In this document: one piece after another, positions 26,468 through 36,423 of the stretch
Layout: the number at the start of each line of letters is the position of its first letter
Numbering within the stretch: the first letter of the stretch is position 1
Assembly: GCF_025833875.1 (NCBI RefSeq)
Contig: NZ_JAOYOD010000001.1
Location: 3,038,001 to 3,102,000 of the forward strand
DNA: 64,000 nucleotides
Direction of reading: 5' to 3'
Origin: Reichenbachiella ulvae
Lineage (GTDB): Bacteria > Bacteroidota > Bacteroidia > Cytophagales > Cyclobacteriaceae
The notes under the pieces: generated by a model
The model's input: the letters and a program-made list of their open reading frames with translations, nothing else
What the model was told of the DNA's origin: nothing
The model's database searches: none
Program-made: the position numbers and the translations under genes

Positions 26468-28660
26468 TCAATCGGTTAGTTCAAATGTCACTTTCTGATC
26501 TCCCACTCTAAGGATAAACTCTCCAGGTTCTAAATGTCTTTCACCAGTTTTGTCGAAGTAACTCAGATCCCTCATCGGATCGATTTCAAATTCATAAATT
26601 TCACTTTCCCCTTTGGCTATCAGTTTTTTTTGGAAATACTTGATTTCTTTGATTGGACGCGAGATGGTTGCAACCGGATCAGATACATACCAGAGCAGCG
26701 TTTCTTTACCATCTCCATCGCCAGTATTGGTCACCTTTATTCTCGCGATGATTTTTTCTGATTTAGAAATCTTAGAAGAGGAAAGCTGAATTGAACCATG
26801 GGAGAATTGGGTATAACTCAGGCCATGTCCTAACCAATACATAGGTTCTTTGTCAATATCCTGATAATAGCCCATATAGCGGGCAGGTCTACGCATGTTA
26901 TAATACATCGGTATTTGACCAGTCGTACGAGGAAAAGTAATCGACAGCTTGCCAGATGGGTTAGATCGTCCTGATAAGATGCCTGCCACTGCAGGTCCGC
27001 CCATTGTACCGGGCTGCCATATCTCCAAAATAGCATCAGCTAAGGGTTCCATTCTGATCATTTCGATCGGCCTACCACTAGACAAAACCAAGATAATAGG
27101 CTTGCCACTGGACTTTAAGGTTTTGAGCAGTTCCTCCTGTATAGAAGGTAAAGCCAGTGTAGAACGAGTACCATTCTCACCACTCCATTTTTTCTTTTCA
27201 CCCAGAAATAGTAACACAGCATCGGCACTTTTTGCATTGACCAATGCCTCCTTAAATCCCGAAGTATCATTCCCTTCAAAATCACAACCTTTGGAATACA
27301 GTAGCTTGGCCTTTGCGGAAAATTCATTTAACAAACCATCATAGATAGTCCTTACGTGCTGTGCTTCTCCCATGCCTTCCCATGACCCCATAAGATTCAC
27401 AGAGTCTTTTACCATTGGTCCTATCACCGCCAGCTTTTTCCACTTTGGATTTAGAGGCAAGGTCTGATTCTCATTCTTCAACAAAACCATTGACTCAGTG
27501 GCTATTTTTTCAGCTAGTTCCAGATCACTGGGTAATAAGTATCGCTGTTCGTCAGGAATGTCATCCACATAAGGTTGATCAAACAACCCCAACTGCATTT
27601 TTACTCTCAAAATTCTTCTCACAGCCTCATCGATAGCTGACATAGGCACCTTACCTTCCTCTACCAACTTTGGTAGATTCTCAACATAGACATCATCTAC
27701 CATGTCCATTTCTACACCGGATAGAAATGCCTTTTGAGCTGCTTCTTTACGATCTGCAGCCACACCTTGAGGAATCAAATTTTCAATTGAGCCCCAATCG
27801 GAAACCACGAAACCTGTATGTCCCCATTGCTCCTTTAGCACCTGAGTCAGCGTATAATAATTGGCCGAAGCAGGCACCCCACTAATATCATTGAAAGCAC
27901 TCATAAGTGTCACGGCTCCTGCCTTGACACCTGCCTCATAGGGAGGCATGAAAGTTTCCCAAAGTGTCTGATCAGAAACATCACTATAGTGGTAGTCTCT
28001 GCCTCCTTCGGATAAACTATAACCGATATAATGCTTGAGACAGGCTGCAATGGTGTACTTGCCTGCCAAGTTATCTCCTTGATAGCCCTGAACTGCAGCG
28101 ACTGCAAAGGCCGCATTGGTATATGGATCTTCTCCATAGCCTTCTGCAACTCTGCCCCATCGTGCGTCGCGTGCCACATCTACCATTGGTGAAAAGGTCC
28201 AGTCTACACCAGACAACCAGCATTCTCTGGCAGATATAGCACATGACTGTCTGACTAATGCAGTATCCCAACTGCAGGCTTGAGCCAGAGGTATGGGAAA
28301 CACCGTTTTGTATCCATGAATGGCATCAAAACCAAAAATAATTGGGATACCCAAGCGTGATTCATTCATGGCTTTAGCCTGAATCTGATTTCGATACTTG
28401 GGATTAGTACTACGGTAAATCAATGAGCCAATTTCAGGTCTCACTTTCTTCATGGATGCTTCGATATTGTTAGGGTTGGCATTTTTTCCATATGTCCATT
28501 GGTTCATCTGAAGAATTTTTTCTTCCAGTGTCATTCGTGGAATCAAATCTTCAATGCGCTCCTCTATCCCGGCATTTTTATCCTTATACAATGGGCTCAT
28601 TTCCTGTGCAACCCCACACCATCCTATCATCATCAAGACTATCCCTAGTATATTTTTCAT
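26468..28660 (-). CDS. GH3 beta-glucosidase (BglX-like)
   Basis: Exported GH3 enzyme of about 730 residues. The frame opens at a TTG (28675), but ATG at 28660 gives a normal signal peptide ending near VAQE. Barrel motifs are FGFDAIHGYKTVFPIPLAQA, KHYIGYSLSEGGRDY and the nucleophile D293 (counted from 28675) in GFVVSDWGS. The second domain and a C-terminal Fn3-like domain (GHGLSYTQFSHG onward) complete the usual GH3 form. The closest known relatives are periplasmic beta-glucosidases that trim beta-linked gluco-oligosaccharides. It has no lipobox, unlike the two GH3 genes further upstream, which suggests a different cell compartment. It lies within the minus-strand PUL-2 series, 164 bp after the GH5 stop. 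Confidence 0.9.
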   Translation of the reverse strand: MKNILGIVLMMIGWCGVAQEMSPLYKDKNAGIEERIEDLIPRMTLEEKILQMNQWTYGKNANPNNIEASMKKVRPEIGSLIYRSTNPKYRNQIQAKAMNESRLGIPIIFGFDAIHGYKTVFPIPLAQACSWDTALVRQSCAISARECWLSGVDWTFSPMVDVARDARWGRVAEGYGEDPYTNAAFAVAAVQGYQGDNLAGKYTIAACLKHYIGYSLSEGGRDYHYSDVSDQTLWETFMPPYEAGVKAGAVTLMSAFNDISGVPASANYYTLTQVLKEQWGHTGFVVSDWGSIENLIPQGVAADRKEAAQKAFLSGVEMDMVDDVYVENLPKLVEEGKVPMSAIDEAVRRILRVKMQLGLFDQPYVDDIPDEQRYLLPSDLELAEKIATESMVLLKNENQTLPLNPKWKKLAVIGPMVKDSVNLMGSWEGMGEAQHVRTIYDGLLNEFSAKAKLLYSKGCDFEGNDTSGFKEALVNAKSADAVLLFLGEKKKWSGENGTRSTLALPSIQEELLKTLKSSGKPIILVLSSGRPIEMIRMEPLADAILEIWQPGTMGGPAVAGILSGRSNPSGKLSITFPRTTGQIPMYYNMRRPARYMGYYQDIDKEPMYWLGHGLSYTQFSHGSIQLSSSKISKSEKIIARIKVTNTGDGDGKETLLWYVSDPVATISRPIKEIKYFQKKLIAKGESEIYEFEIDPMRDLSYFDKTGERHLEPGEFILRVGDQKVTFELTD

Positions 28661-28839
28661 CTCTTTGTATATCAATTCTTCATTTTTTTATCCTGCTTCT
28701 TTTGAGTTCCATCGCAGGTGATAGACTAGAGAAAGTATTCATGGCATTCATTCTCTTCGACATGCAATTCCTCCAGTCCTCTTAAATCATCAGGCCATTA
28801 TTTGCCTATAGATGTTGTCCCTCTTGCCGTCCATATTGT

Positions 28840-30009
28840 CTATTCTTTCAACATAGTTGGCACAATATCATTGATAAAACTGCTGCCAGAACTATTGACC
28901 AAACCAAACCAGCCTCGATCATCCCAGACTGAATAAGACATATCAGCACCAAGGGTGGCGTTGGCAAAAGTTTTGTAATAGCCACGAACCAAGTCGGTAT
29001 TTCTTTCTGCCACATTCTGTTCTCGTCCTACTCCAAATTCTCCATAGTTAATTGGAACACCTAATAAATCTGAATGTGCAGCTACTTTGGCAATAGCTTC
29101 CTCAATTGCCTCTGTTCCTGGAAAAGCAGTATTACTACCCGTATGACCACAAAAAGCCCAAGGATTATAGCTATGCACCTGAATCGCGACGAAAGCATCT
29201 TGACCATCTCCAGGCACATGATTTATACTCGGAAAAATTTCCTCTATATTTTGATCATTCCCCTGACCATTGGTAGAAACCATAACCACTCGAGTAGTAT
29301 TGTTACCCCCAGTTGCACGGATTGCCTCATAACCTAATTCATTGACCATTCTAGTATAGGCTACAGCTAAACTACTGCCGGGTGATGGCCACTCTCCATT
29401 ACTACTCCATTCCCCTAATTTCCCTTCTGGCTCATTCAGTACTTCGAAGATCAATTCACTCGGGTAATCTTTAAAATAAGTTGCTATTTCAGTCCACAAA
29501 TTCGCAAATCGCGTATCAAATTCCTCAGTTCCATCATAGTGGTCTTTCAACCAATGCTCGTGATGAGTGTTAATCACTACATACATATTTAATTCTAAAG
29601 CATAATCGATCACCTTTACTAGTTCTTGAAACCTGGGATGATTGGCATTAATATTCCCTTGCTCATCGGCGATATGATCCCCATTAAAACGATCCATCCA
29701 TGTGACAGGAATTCTTACATGTTTCATACCTTGACCGTGATAAATATCAATTATTGGCTTGATATTAGAAAAAACAGTTGAGTTGATTCCATTATCAAAC
29801 GTATTGCCAAGGTTAAATCCTGCAGACATTGCTTTAATCACCTCAAAAGCCGAACCCTCGACCGGTACTTCTGGATCAGGTTCTGGATCAGGTATCGGAT
29901 CCAAACCATCATCATTGGAACATGAAAACAACATAAATGCTACCAATAATATACTTGATAGAATCATTAGTGAGTAACTCTTCAATATATTTTTATCTGA
30001 CCTTTTCAT
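28840..30009 (-). CDS. GH5 endoglucanase-like lipoprotein
   Basis: Cell-surface or periplasmic lipoprotein of 389 residues: lipobox MLFSC (C30), then a Pro/Asp/Glu linker (IPDPEPDPEVPV), and a single compact GH5 barrel with GFNLGNTFD (64-72), VRIPVTWMDRF, INTHHEHWL, acid/base E193 in FEVLNEPEG and nucleophile E324 in NYGEFGVG. The GFNLGNTFD and HHE motifs are typical of endo-beta-1,4-glucanase-type GH5 (cellulase-like subfamilies), so it could cut cellulose-like, mixed-linkage or glucomannan stretches. The acidic linker after the lipid Cys suggests surface display. It lies 30 bp downstream of the agarase-like gene and is probably the surface endo-enzyme of PUL-2. Confidence 0.88.
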   Translation of the reverse strand: MKRSDKNILKSYSLMILSSILLVAFMLFSCSNDDGLDPIPDPEPDPEVPVEGSAFEVIKAMSAGFNLGNTFDNGINSTVFSNIKPIIDIYHGQGMKHVRIPVTWMDRFNGDHIADEQGNINANHPRFQELVKVIDYALELNMYVVINTHHEHWLKDHYDGTEEFDTRFANLWTEIATYFKDYPSELIFEVLNEPEGKLGEWSSNGEWPSPGSSLAVAYTRMVNELGYEAIRATGGNNTTRVVMVSTNGQGNDQNIEEIFPSINHVPGDGQDAFVAIQVHSYNPWAFCGHTGSNTAFPGTEAIEEAIAKVAAHSDLLGVPINYGEFGVGREQNVAERNTDLVRGYYKTFANATLGADMSYSVWDDRGWFGLVNSSGSSFINDIVPTMLKE

Positions 30010-30039
30010 ATGTTCAATCTTTATAGAAATTTCAGTTTA

Positions 30040-31485
30040 TTAATCTTCGGTTTTATCTAGGTATCGAATCAATTCATAGGTATGATCATTAACCATTTTT
30101 GCATTTTTCAATAGCGGCTCATAGCGCACAAAATCACTATTGACGATTCCTTTGTTTGAATCTCTATTTGAGTAATCGGTGTTCAAATCATTTGGATCAT
30201 TATCTTGATAGGTGAACCAATGCCAGCCTACACAAACCTTACTTTTGAGCAGTTCAATGGTAAAATTCTGATAGAATAAACCTCTATCCTCTTGGGTAGG
30301 CACATTCCAACCCGCCCCGGTATTATTGGGTAAGCCGGAATCTTCACCCTTGGTATACCATTCGGTAATGATGAAAGGCTTACCCGCCCAGTTACCCCAA
30401 TTGTCCATAATCTCCTGTACGGGTTCCCATTTGCGATAATGATTGATAGATACAACATCCATGTATTTACCCGCCACCTCAAAAATGGCCTTACTCTGTA
30501 ACTCCTCTTTTTCCTGATTAAATCTACACCCTAGATACATGTGATTAGGATCATACTTACGTACCGCAGCAGATACCTTCTTGATGTAAGTCTCGAAATA
30601 GAAGGCATTGAAGGCCTCACGGTCCTCTTCAGTGATGTCCTCCAACGTGGCATCCTTTCCTTTTCTTTCATCTAACCAATTTTTTGCAGCGACATAGCCC
30701 GCCTCCTCTTTTCCGAGATATTGAATATGTCGATCCAGCGCATCATTTTTCCACGGCAATTCATTGTCAGTAAAGTACCCCAATAAGTTTTTGTCCTCTG
30801 CATACTTTGCAATGACACTTATAGTCGACTCGACATGCTTGTCGAACTCCGGATCGAAAACCATGGCCAAATCGTAGCGATAGCCTTGCCATCCTGCCAT
30901 TTCATATTTTCCTCCAAATTTCTTGATATGCTCATGTTTGTAAGAGCCCATGGGATTTACGATCACCGTATATACCAGGGGCTTCTTACTGTTGCGAATC
31001 AAATCGACATTTGACCAGGCACCGGTTCCGTTGAAACCATAGTCTCTTAGGAATGCGGTCTCCTTTTCGATCCAATTTTCATTTGAGCCATATTTTTCCG
31101 CTTGTGCTGCCTTTTGATTCTCAGATTTCCCTGGACGAAAAACCGCCACACCTTTATGGATGAAAGGATAGCCAGCAGGATCTATGATCCACCACCGATC
31201 GCCTTTCTTCTCCACTCTAAAAAAACCAGTTGCTTCAGATGGATTGACCTTCCAACCACCAAAAGTGCTCAATTCAGGATCTTTTGAGTAGTCGAAATCA
31301 GGCAAGCGATCAAGTGTTTTGGCGGTATAGCTTTTCCAAACCGTATCTCTCGCATTTTTTCTTGCCTGTACCTGAAGGTACTCGGGTGATTCGCTAGTTT
31401 TTTCCTCTTGGTTCTTCTGACAAGAAAAGACCATCACCATGGCGGACAGAATCAAAACCCACTTAAACTTTAAAGCCTCTTTCAT
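30040..31485 (-). CDS. Clan GH-A hydrolase lipoprotein, agarase-like (GH50/GH158-type)
   Basis: Lipoprotein of 481 residues (lipobox VFSC, C22). The sequence has GFFRVEKKGDRWWIIDPAG (87-105), GYFTDNELPW with probable acid/base E242, FIITEWYTKG with probable nucleophile E375, and a strand-8 segment WHWFTYQDNDP followed by SNKGIVN. The DNE..W and HWF.YQDND pattern is shared by proteins annotated as beta-agarase and by some beta-1,3-glucanases of clan GH-A; I cannot choose between them from sequence alone. With no sulfatase or other galactan enzyme nearby, a glucanase role fits the PUL better than agar. It lies 8 bp after the upstream GH3 stop, so both share one transcript. Confidence 0.72.
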   Translation of the reverse strand: MKEALKFKWVLILSAMVMVFSCQKNQEEKTSESPEYLQVQARKNARDTVWKSYTAKTLDRLPDFDYSKDPELSTFGGWKVNPSEATGFFRVEKKGDRWWIIDPAGYPFIHKGVAVFRPGKSENQKAAQAEKYGSNENWIEKETAFLRDYGFNGTGAWSNVDLIRNSKKPLVYTVIVNPMGSYKHEHIKKFGGKYEMAGWQGYRYDLAMVFDPEFDKHVESTISVIAKYAEDKNLLGYFTDNELPWKNDALDRHIQYLGKEEAGYVAAKNWLDERKGKDATLEDITEEDREAFNAFYFETYIKKVSAAVRKYDPNHMYLGCRFNQEKEELQSKAIFEVAGKYMDVVSINHYRKWEPVQEIMDNWGNWAGKPFIITEWYTKGEDSGLPNNTGAGWNVPTQEDRGLFYQNFTIELLKSKVCVGWHWFTYQDNDPNDLNTDYSNRDSNKGIVNSDFVRYEPLLKNAKMVNDHTYELIRYLDKTED

Positions 31486-31493
31486 TTAAATAA

Positions 31494-33839
31494 TTACTTT
31501 TTTACACTTAACGTTTTTACTAAAAAATCCTGAGAATTTCTGCCCACCATCACATCAAAATCTCCGGGCTCGACAACTCGCTGCATATCCAAACCATAGA
31601 ACTCTAAGGTCTCCGAATTGATCTCAAAACTTATTTTTTTGCTTTCTCCAGGTTTCAAATTCACACGTTTAAACCCCTTGAGTTCTTTCACAGGTCGCGT
31701 TACCGAACTGACTTGATCTCTGATATACATTTGCACTATTTCCTCCCCTACTGTATGCCCCGTATTGGTAACAACAACAGAAACCACTGTACCTCCATCG
31801 GGGTTAATTTCTTTCTGATCCAACTCCAGGCTACTGTACTCGAACTGGGTATAACTTAGTCCGAAACCAAATGGAAAAAGGGGCGAATAAGGACCCTCTA
31901 CAAAACTACGCTCATGTACTATCGGCTTGTGGTTATAATAAACAGGCAATTGCCCTACCGATCGAGGTATGGTAACTGGTAACTTTCCTGATGGGTTGAC
32001 TTCTCCAAAAACCACATTCGCTACCGCAACACCCTGCTGCTGGCCGAGATACCATCCTTCAATGATTGCAGGAGCACTTTCAGCCAATTCTGTCACTGCA
32101 AGTGGCCGCCCATTGATCAATAATACTGCAGTTTGTTTTTTCAATTCGAAAATGGCCTGAGCCAAATCGTTTTGTCGTCCTAGTAAGGTTAAATCTACTC
32201 TGTCACCTGTTCGATTCTCTGCCCAGCCTTCTCTACTGGTCATCTCATTGCCCCCCATGACGAGCAGTACTGCATCACTGCTTTTTGCCAATGCTACAGC
32301 TTCTCTTATTCTTGCATCCTCAGCTTCCAATGTCTTTTCCTCTTCAGCCAGTAGGGTGTCATTCTCGTATATTTTAAAACCTTCGCTATATTGAACATCA
32401 AAACGACCATCGGCATAAGCTTTTAACCCCTCCAGGATACTGACCCCTTCAGTAGAGTCATTGGAGTATGTACCGTAATGGACCTCATCAGCATTAGGGC
32501 CTATCACCGCCAGCCTATTTATTTGATTTGGATCAAAAGGAAGTGTTTGCTCATCGTTTTTAAGTAAAACCATGCTTCGTTCTGCAGCCTTCAAAGCCAG
32601 CTGGGCATGAACCTTTTTCATTTGATTCAACTCTACAGAATCTAAGGCCTCAACATAGGGATGCTCAAAGAGCCCCATGACGAACTTATTTCTAAGAACT
32701 CTGGCTACAGCAGAATCCAGGGCACTTTCTTTGACCTGACCTGACTGGATCAATTCAGGTAAAAATTCAAAACAATAATTTTCACGGCTGTTTGGACATT
32801 CGAAATCCATACCTGCATTGATGGCAAGCATTCCTGCTTCGGATTTGTCGTGTGCTACATGCTGCCTGTATACCATTCGGCGCACTGCATCATAGTCTGA
32901 GATCACATAACCATCAAACCCCCACTCACCCCTAAGCACATCTTTGAGCAACCATTCATTGGCATGGCTGGGCACACCATCTATCTCGTTGTAAGAAGCC
33001 ATTACGGTTCGTATGTTTCCTTTTTTCACAGCAATTTCGAAAGGATAAAAATGGCTTTCGCGTAGTACTCTTTCCGAAAGATTGACTGGCGAAAGGTTAG
33101 TCCCACCCTCCGGCTGACCGTGAGCACCAAAATGCTTAGCACATGCAATCAGGTGATTACCATCTATTTTCCCTTCTCTTCCCTGTAGACCTAAAATTGC
33201 CGACAATCCAAGTTCAGCAACATGATAAGGGTCCTCCCCAAACATTTCGTCGCAGCGTCCATATCTCGGTTCACGCAACAAATCCAAAACTGGAGTGGCA
33301 GCATGAGTGATACCATAAGCCCTCATTTCCTTTCCTACTGCAGTGTAGATTTCCTCGATCATCTCCGCGTCCCAGCTACTACCTAAACTTAATGACACAG
33401 GAAAAACCGTTCCCTCAGAACCCACAAAGCCATGACACCCCTCCCCATTTGAAATGGCTGGGATTCCTAGCCTCGTTTCCTCCAGCAAAAATTTTTGAAT
33501 GGCATTGAAGTTTGCAGCATACTCAGCATGACTTAGATCTTGAGTAGCAAACTGTAGAAATCCAATTCCATCCTTAATAATGGCACCATCTTCCTCTCTG
33601 ATCTTAGTAAAAGTGACTGAATCTGATGTGTTTCGATCTTTGGGATGCCAGATATCGATCTGTCTGCACTTATCCTCAAGTGTCATTCGACTAAGCAAAT
33701 CACTCACTCTTTCCTCTATAGATGCCTCCGCATTTTTATATGTAGGTACTATCTGACCTTCAGAAGTACATGATACAAGCAAGATTCCTATTGAAATCAG
33801 AATTAAAAATGGTTTAATATCGTATTTTATGTCGGTCAT
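31494..33839 (-). CDS. GH3 glycoside hydrolase lipoprotein
   Basis: Lipoprotein of 781 residues with lipobox ILLVSC (C24). GH3 barrel motifs are visible: NGEGCHGFVG, SSWDAEMIEEI, PRYGRCDEMFGEDPYHV, CAKHFGAHGQPEGGTN and the nucleophile D315 in GFDGYVISDYDAV. The second domain and a C-terminal Fn3-like domain follow (FGFGLSYTQFEY onward). The RYGRCDEMFGEDPY and HGQPEGG pattern is also common in GH3 beta-xylosidase/glucosidase branches, so the sugar released is uncertain. It lies only 6 bp downstream of the next GH3 gene and 8 bp upstream of the agarase-like gene, forming a tight operon core. Confidence 0.88.
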   Translation of the reverse strand: MTDIKYDIKPFLILISIGILLVSCTSEGQIVPTYKNAEASIEERVSDLLSRMTLEDKCRQIDIWHPKDRNTSDSVTFTKIREEDGAIIKDGIGFLQFATQDLSHAEYAANFNAIQKFLLEETRLGIPAISNGEGCHGFVGSEGTVFPVSLSLGSSWDAEMIEEIYTAVGKEMRAYGITHAATPVLDLLREPRYGRCDEMFGEDPYHVAELGLSAILGLQGREGKIDGNHLIACAKHFGAHGQPEGGTNLSPVNLSERVLRESHFYPFEIAVKKGNIRTVMASYNEIDGVPSHANEWLLKDVLRGEWGFDGYVISDYDAVRRMVYRQHVAHDKSEAGMLAINAGMDFECPNSRENYCFEFLPELIQSGQVKESALDSAVARVLRNKFVMGLFEHPYVEALDSVELNQMKKVHAQLALKAAERSMVLLKNDEQTLPFDPNQINRLAVIGPNADEVHYGTYSNDSTEGVSILEGLKAYADGRFDVQYSEGFKIYENDTLLAEEEKTLEAEDARIREAVALAKSSDAVLLVMGGNEMTSREGWAENRTGDRVDLTLLGRQNDLAQAIFELKKQTAVLLINGRPLAVTELAESAPAIIEGWYLGQQQGVAVANVVFGEVNPSGKLPVTIPRSVGQLPVYYNHKPIVHERSFVEGPYSPLFPFGFGLSYTQFEYSSLELDQKEINPDGGTVVSVVVTNTGHTVGEEIVQMYIRDQVSSVTRPVKELKGFKRVNLKPGESKKISFEINSETLEFYGLDMQRVVEPGDFDVMVGRNSQDFLVKTLSVKK

Positions 33840-33845
33840 ATTTGA

Positions 33846-36347
33846 TTAAAACAATTGGCTTAAATGCTCAGGTACAACTCTTCCATTTGGTAGACTCAAT
33901 CGGCCCACGCAACGATTGTTATCCGTATTCAGTTCTCCAACTCTGTCAACTACTATCTCGGCTGTCACTTCAAAATCTCCCTCTCTTGCAATCCAATTGA
34001 TGCCATCGAGTTCCTGGGCACAAGCCAGATGCATACCACCTGCAGGAATAGAAATGGATTGGGAAAAGTAGTTGGCGATTTCATCCCCATCCAGGTAAAA
34101 TCGGATGTGATGAGCATCCCCAACTTGGGTGGGGGCAGTTCCATTATTGATTAAAGAAACCATGAAAACAACCTCATCACCGGGCTTTGGAAAGGTGGGC
34201 ATCGTTCGGATGTTAGCTACGGATAAATCCGGTTTGCCATCGGCTTCCACTATTTGGAAGCTGGCTTTCAATGGCAGTTGATCGGATGCCCCACCGATTT
34301 GTACTTTGTATTCACCTACTGGCACTTCATACGCACCCTTGGTTTCATCGTAGATATACAGCTCCTCGGGCGAAAGAGTAAACGTTATGTTTTTACTTTC
34401 TCCAGCTTCTAACCTTACTTTTTCAAAAGCCCGCAGCTGCTTTACTGGCATTTCTATCGACGGACTAATTGTCCCTGTTGACAAGTAAAGTTGAGCTACC
34501 TCCTCTCCTGCTCTCTCTCCAATGTTTTTCATGTCAAATGTGACTAGGATATTTTCGCCTTTGTCGACTTGGTCACGATCTAAAGAAATATTACTATACT
34601 CAAAAGTGGTGTAACTAAGACCTGAACCAAAAGCAAACTCTGGTTCCAAACCCTGTGAATCAAACCATCGATAGCCCACCCCTTTGGTTACCATATTTCT
34701 AAAATCCGGTGATATAGGTATGATCTGGGCGTCATCCTTTGGGATGGTAGCAGGTAGCTTTCCAGATGGGTTATATTGGCCCAGAATCACATCCGTGATT
34801 GCGCGTCCTCCTTCCTGTCCAGGATAAAAAGCATAAAGCAGGCCTTTCACTCGATCAATCACTGGAGTGACACTGCAGGTCCCCCCAGAGATCACCACTA
34901 ATATTATATTAGAATTGACCTTTGCAATTTCCTGAATCAACTCATTTTGCAAACCGGGCAAAAGGACACTCCCATATGGTCGATCAGGACGAGTCACTGT
35001 TCCCCCTCCTTTCTCATCGGCTTCCTTATCTAGAAAGTATCCTTCTCCCTCTACCGTGCTATCTAAGCCTCCCACAAATATTACATATTCAGACTCCTTT
35101 GCCGCTTCTATTGCCGATCCAAAACCAGAGCGATCGGCATCATTGATTGCACAACCTTTTTCGTACACAACTTTGTCTTGCCCCAAAGCTTTGGTCATTG
35201 CATCCTGAACCGGAATCGTATATGACGGTACTACCTTTGAGCTACTGTTACCATCCAAAGGCAATACCCCAGCATTGGGACCTATCACGGCTACTGATTT
35301 TAATTCTTCAGGATTAAGAGGTAAAAGGTTTTCAGAGTTTTTCAACAAAACCAAACTCTTCAGTCCGCTTTCATAGACCAATGCCCTGTGCTCTTTGCTA
35401 TCGATCACCGTTTTGGGAATGGATGGTTTACCATCCATCATTCCAGAGAGTATTTTTGTTCTCAGAATATTTCTTGTGGCACGGTCAACCAAGGTTGAGT
35501 CATATTTACCTTCTCGCACTCCATCTGGCAACTCTTTGATATACAAATCATTTCCCTCACAAAAATCCAGTTCTGACTCTAGTGCTTTTCCAGTCGAGGC
35601 GAAACCACCCCAATCAGACATGGTGTAATAATTGAAACCCCATTGATCTCTCAGTAGGTCTTTAATCAAGTAACTATTTTCGGCACATTTATCTCCATTG
35701 ACCCAGTTGTAAGCACACATGATCGATAGGGCACCGCCCTGCTGAACGGTTCTTTTCCAGTGGTATCCCCAGAATTCTACCAAGCTTCTATTATCACTTA
35801 GGTAGTTATTTGTTCTGCGGTTAATTTCGTAGGTATTTAGGTTGTAGTGTTTGACTGATCCGAAAACAGATGTGGTATTTTGTCCTTTAACAAAAGCCTC
35901 AGAGATTCGTCCACCTAAAAATGGATCTTCGCCAATGGTTTCTGGTGCTCGACCTATGCGTGGATCTATGAGCAAATCCAAAGTAGGTCCGGCTATGCGG
36001 TCTTTAGTTCTAGCTGCTTGCTCTAGAGAAATCGCTCTCCCTACTCGAGTGATGAGATTGGGATCCCATGTAGCTGCCATGGCTATTGTTACAGGAAAAG
36101 AGGAGTAGCCTTTGGCTCCATTCCCTATTCCATGCGGGCCATCACTTCCGGTAAATTGTGGAATGTTCAAACGCTCATTTCCATCGGTGAGATAGTAGAG
36201 CTGTTCGATTTTTTCTTGCATATCCATTGCTTGAATCAAAGTATCAATGCGATATTCAAGTGCATTTGAAGTTTCTTCCCTAGTTGGTTGACAACTGGTA
36301 AAGAAAAACACCATTATGAAATAATATAAAGTATGGTTTAACTTCAT
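33846..36347 (-). CDS. Large GH3 hydrolase lipoprotein with C-terminal CARDB domain
   Basis: Lipoprotein of 833 residues from ATG at 36347 (the frame opens at a GTG at 36404, but the lipobox FFFTSC follows the internal Met and fixes the start). The GH3 barrel has TGSDGPHGIGNG, GEDPFLGGRISE, SVKHYNLNTYEINR and the nucleophile D245 in TMSDWGG. The Fn3-like domain follows (GSGLSYTTFEYSNI), and unlike the other three GH3 proteins it carries an extra C-terminal CARDB-like adhesion domain (about 725-830; KPDLSVANIRT, VVFMVSLINNGTAPTQ). CARDB modules bind other proteins or surfaces, so it may stay attached to a complex. It follows the glycan-binding lipoprotein after a strong hairpin. Confidence 0.88.
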   Translation of the reverse strand: MKLNHTLYYFIMVFFFTSCQPTREETSNALEYRIDTLIQAMDMQEKIEQLYYLTDGNERLNIPQFTGSDGPHGIGNGAKGYSSFPVTIAMAATWDPNLITRVGRAISLEQAARTKDRIAGPTLDLLIDPRIGRAPETIGEDPFLGGRISEAFVKGQNTTSVFGSVKHYNLNTYEINRRTNNYLSDNRSLVEFWGYHWKRTVQQGGALSIMCAYNWVNGDKCAENSYLIKDLLRDQWGFNYYTMSDWGGFASTGKALESELDFCEGNDLYIKELPDGVREGKYDSTLVDRATRNILRTKILSGMMDGKPSIPKTVIDSKEHRALVYESGLKSLVLLKNSENLLPLNPEELKSVAVIGPNAGVLPLDGNSSSKVVPSYTIPVQDAMTKALGQDKVVYEKGCAINDADRSGFGSAIEAAKESEYVIFVGGLDSTVEGEGYFLDKEADEKGGGTVTRPDRPYGSVLLPGLQNELIQEIAKVNSNIILVVISGGTCSVTPVIDRVKGLLYAFYPGQEGGRAITDVILGQYNPSGKLPATIPKDDAQIIPISPDFRNMVTKGVGYRWFDSQGLEPEFAFGSGLSYTTFEYSNISLDRDQVDKGENILVTFDMKNIGERAGEEVAQLYLSTGTISPSIEMPVKQLRAFEKVRLEAGESKNITFTLSPEELYIYDETKGAYEVPVGEYKVQIGGASDQLPLKASFQIVEADGKPDLSVANIRTMPTFPKPGDEVVFMVSLINNGTAPTQVGDAHHIRFYLDGDEIANYFSQSISIPAGGMHLACAQELDGINWIAREGDFEVTAEIVVDRVGELNTDNNRCVGRLSLPNGRVVPEHLSQLF

Positions 36348-36377
36348 GAACAGTTTAGTGAATGAGATGAAAGAAAT

Positions 36378-36410
36378 AGTTAGGTGAGTCAGTGATAGAC
36401 TCACCTAACT
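36378..36410 (-). terminator. Perfect 13-bp stem-loop after the glycan-binding protein gene
   Basis: AGTTAGGTGAGTC / GACTCACCTAACT with a 7-nt loop lies 13 bp after the stop of the SusE-position gene and just before the large GH3. No clear T-tract follows, so partial termination or RNA stabilisation is likely, giving SusCDE more product than the enzymes. Confidence 0.65.
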
Positions 36411-36423
36411 TTAGTAAGTACAA

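Noticed and set aside
30040..31485. A true agarase and thus an agar-degrading locus
   Set aside because: Only this protein looks agarase-like; no sulfatase, GH16/GH86/GH117-type partner or galactose pathway was seen, so the agar call is not supported.
33846..36404. GTG start at 36404 for the large GH3 gene
   Set aside because: The extra 19 residues precede a proper lipoprotein signal beginning at the ATG at 36347 and would cover the hairpin at 36378-36410.
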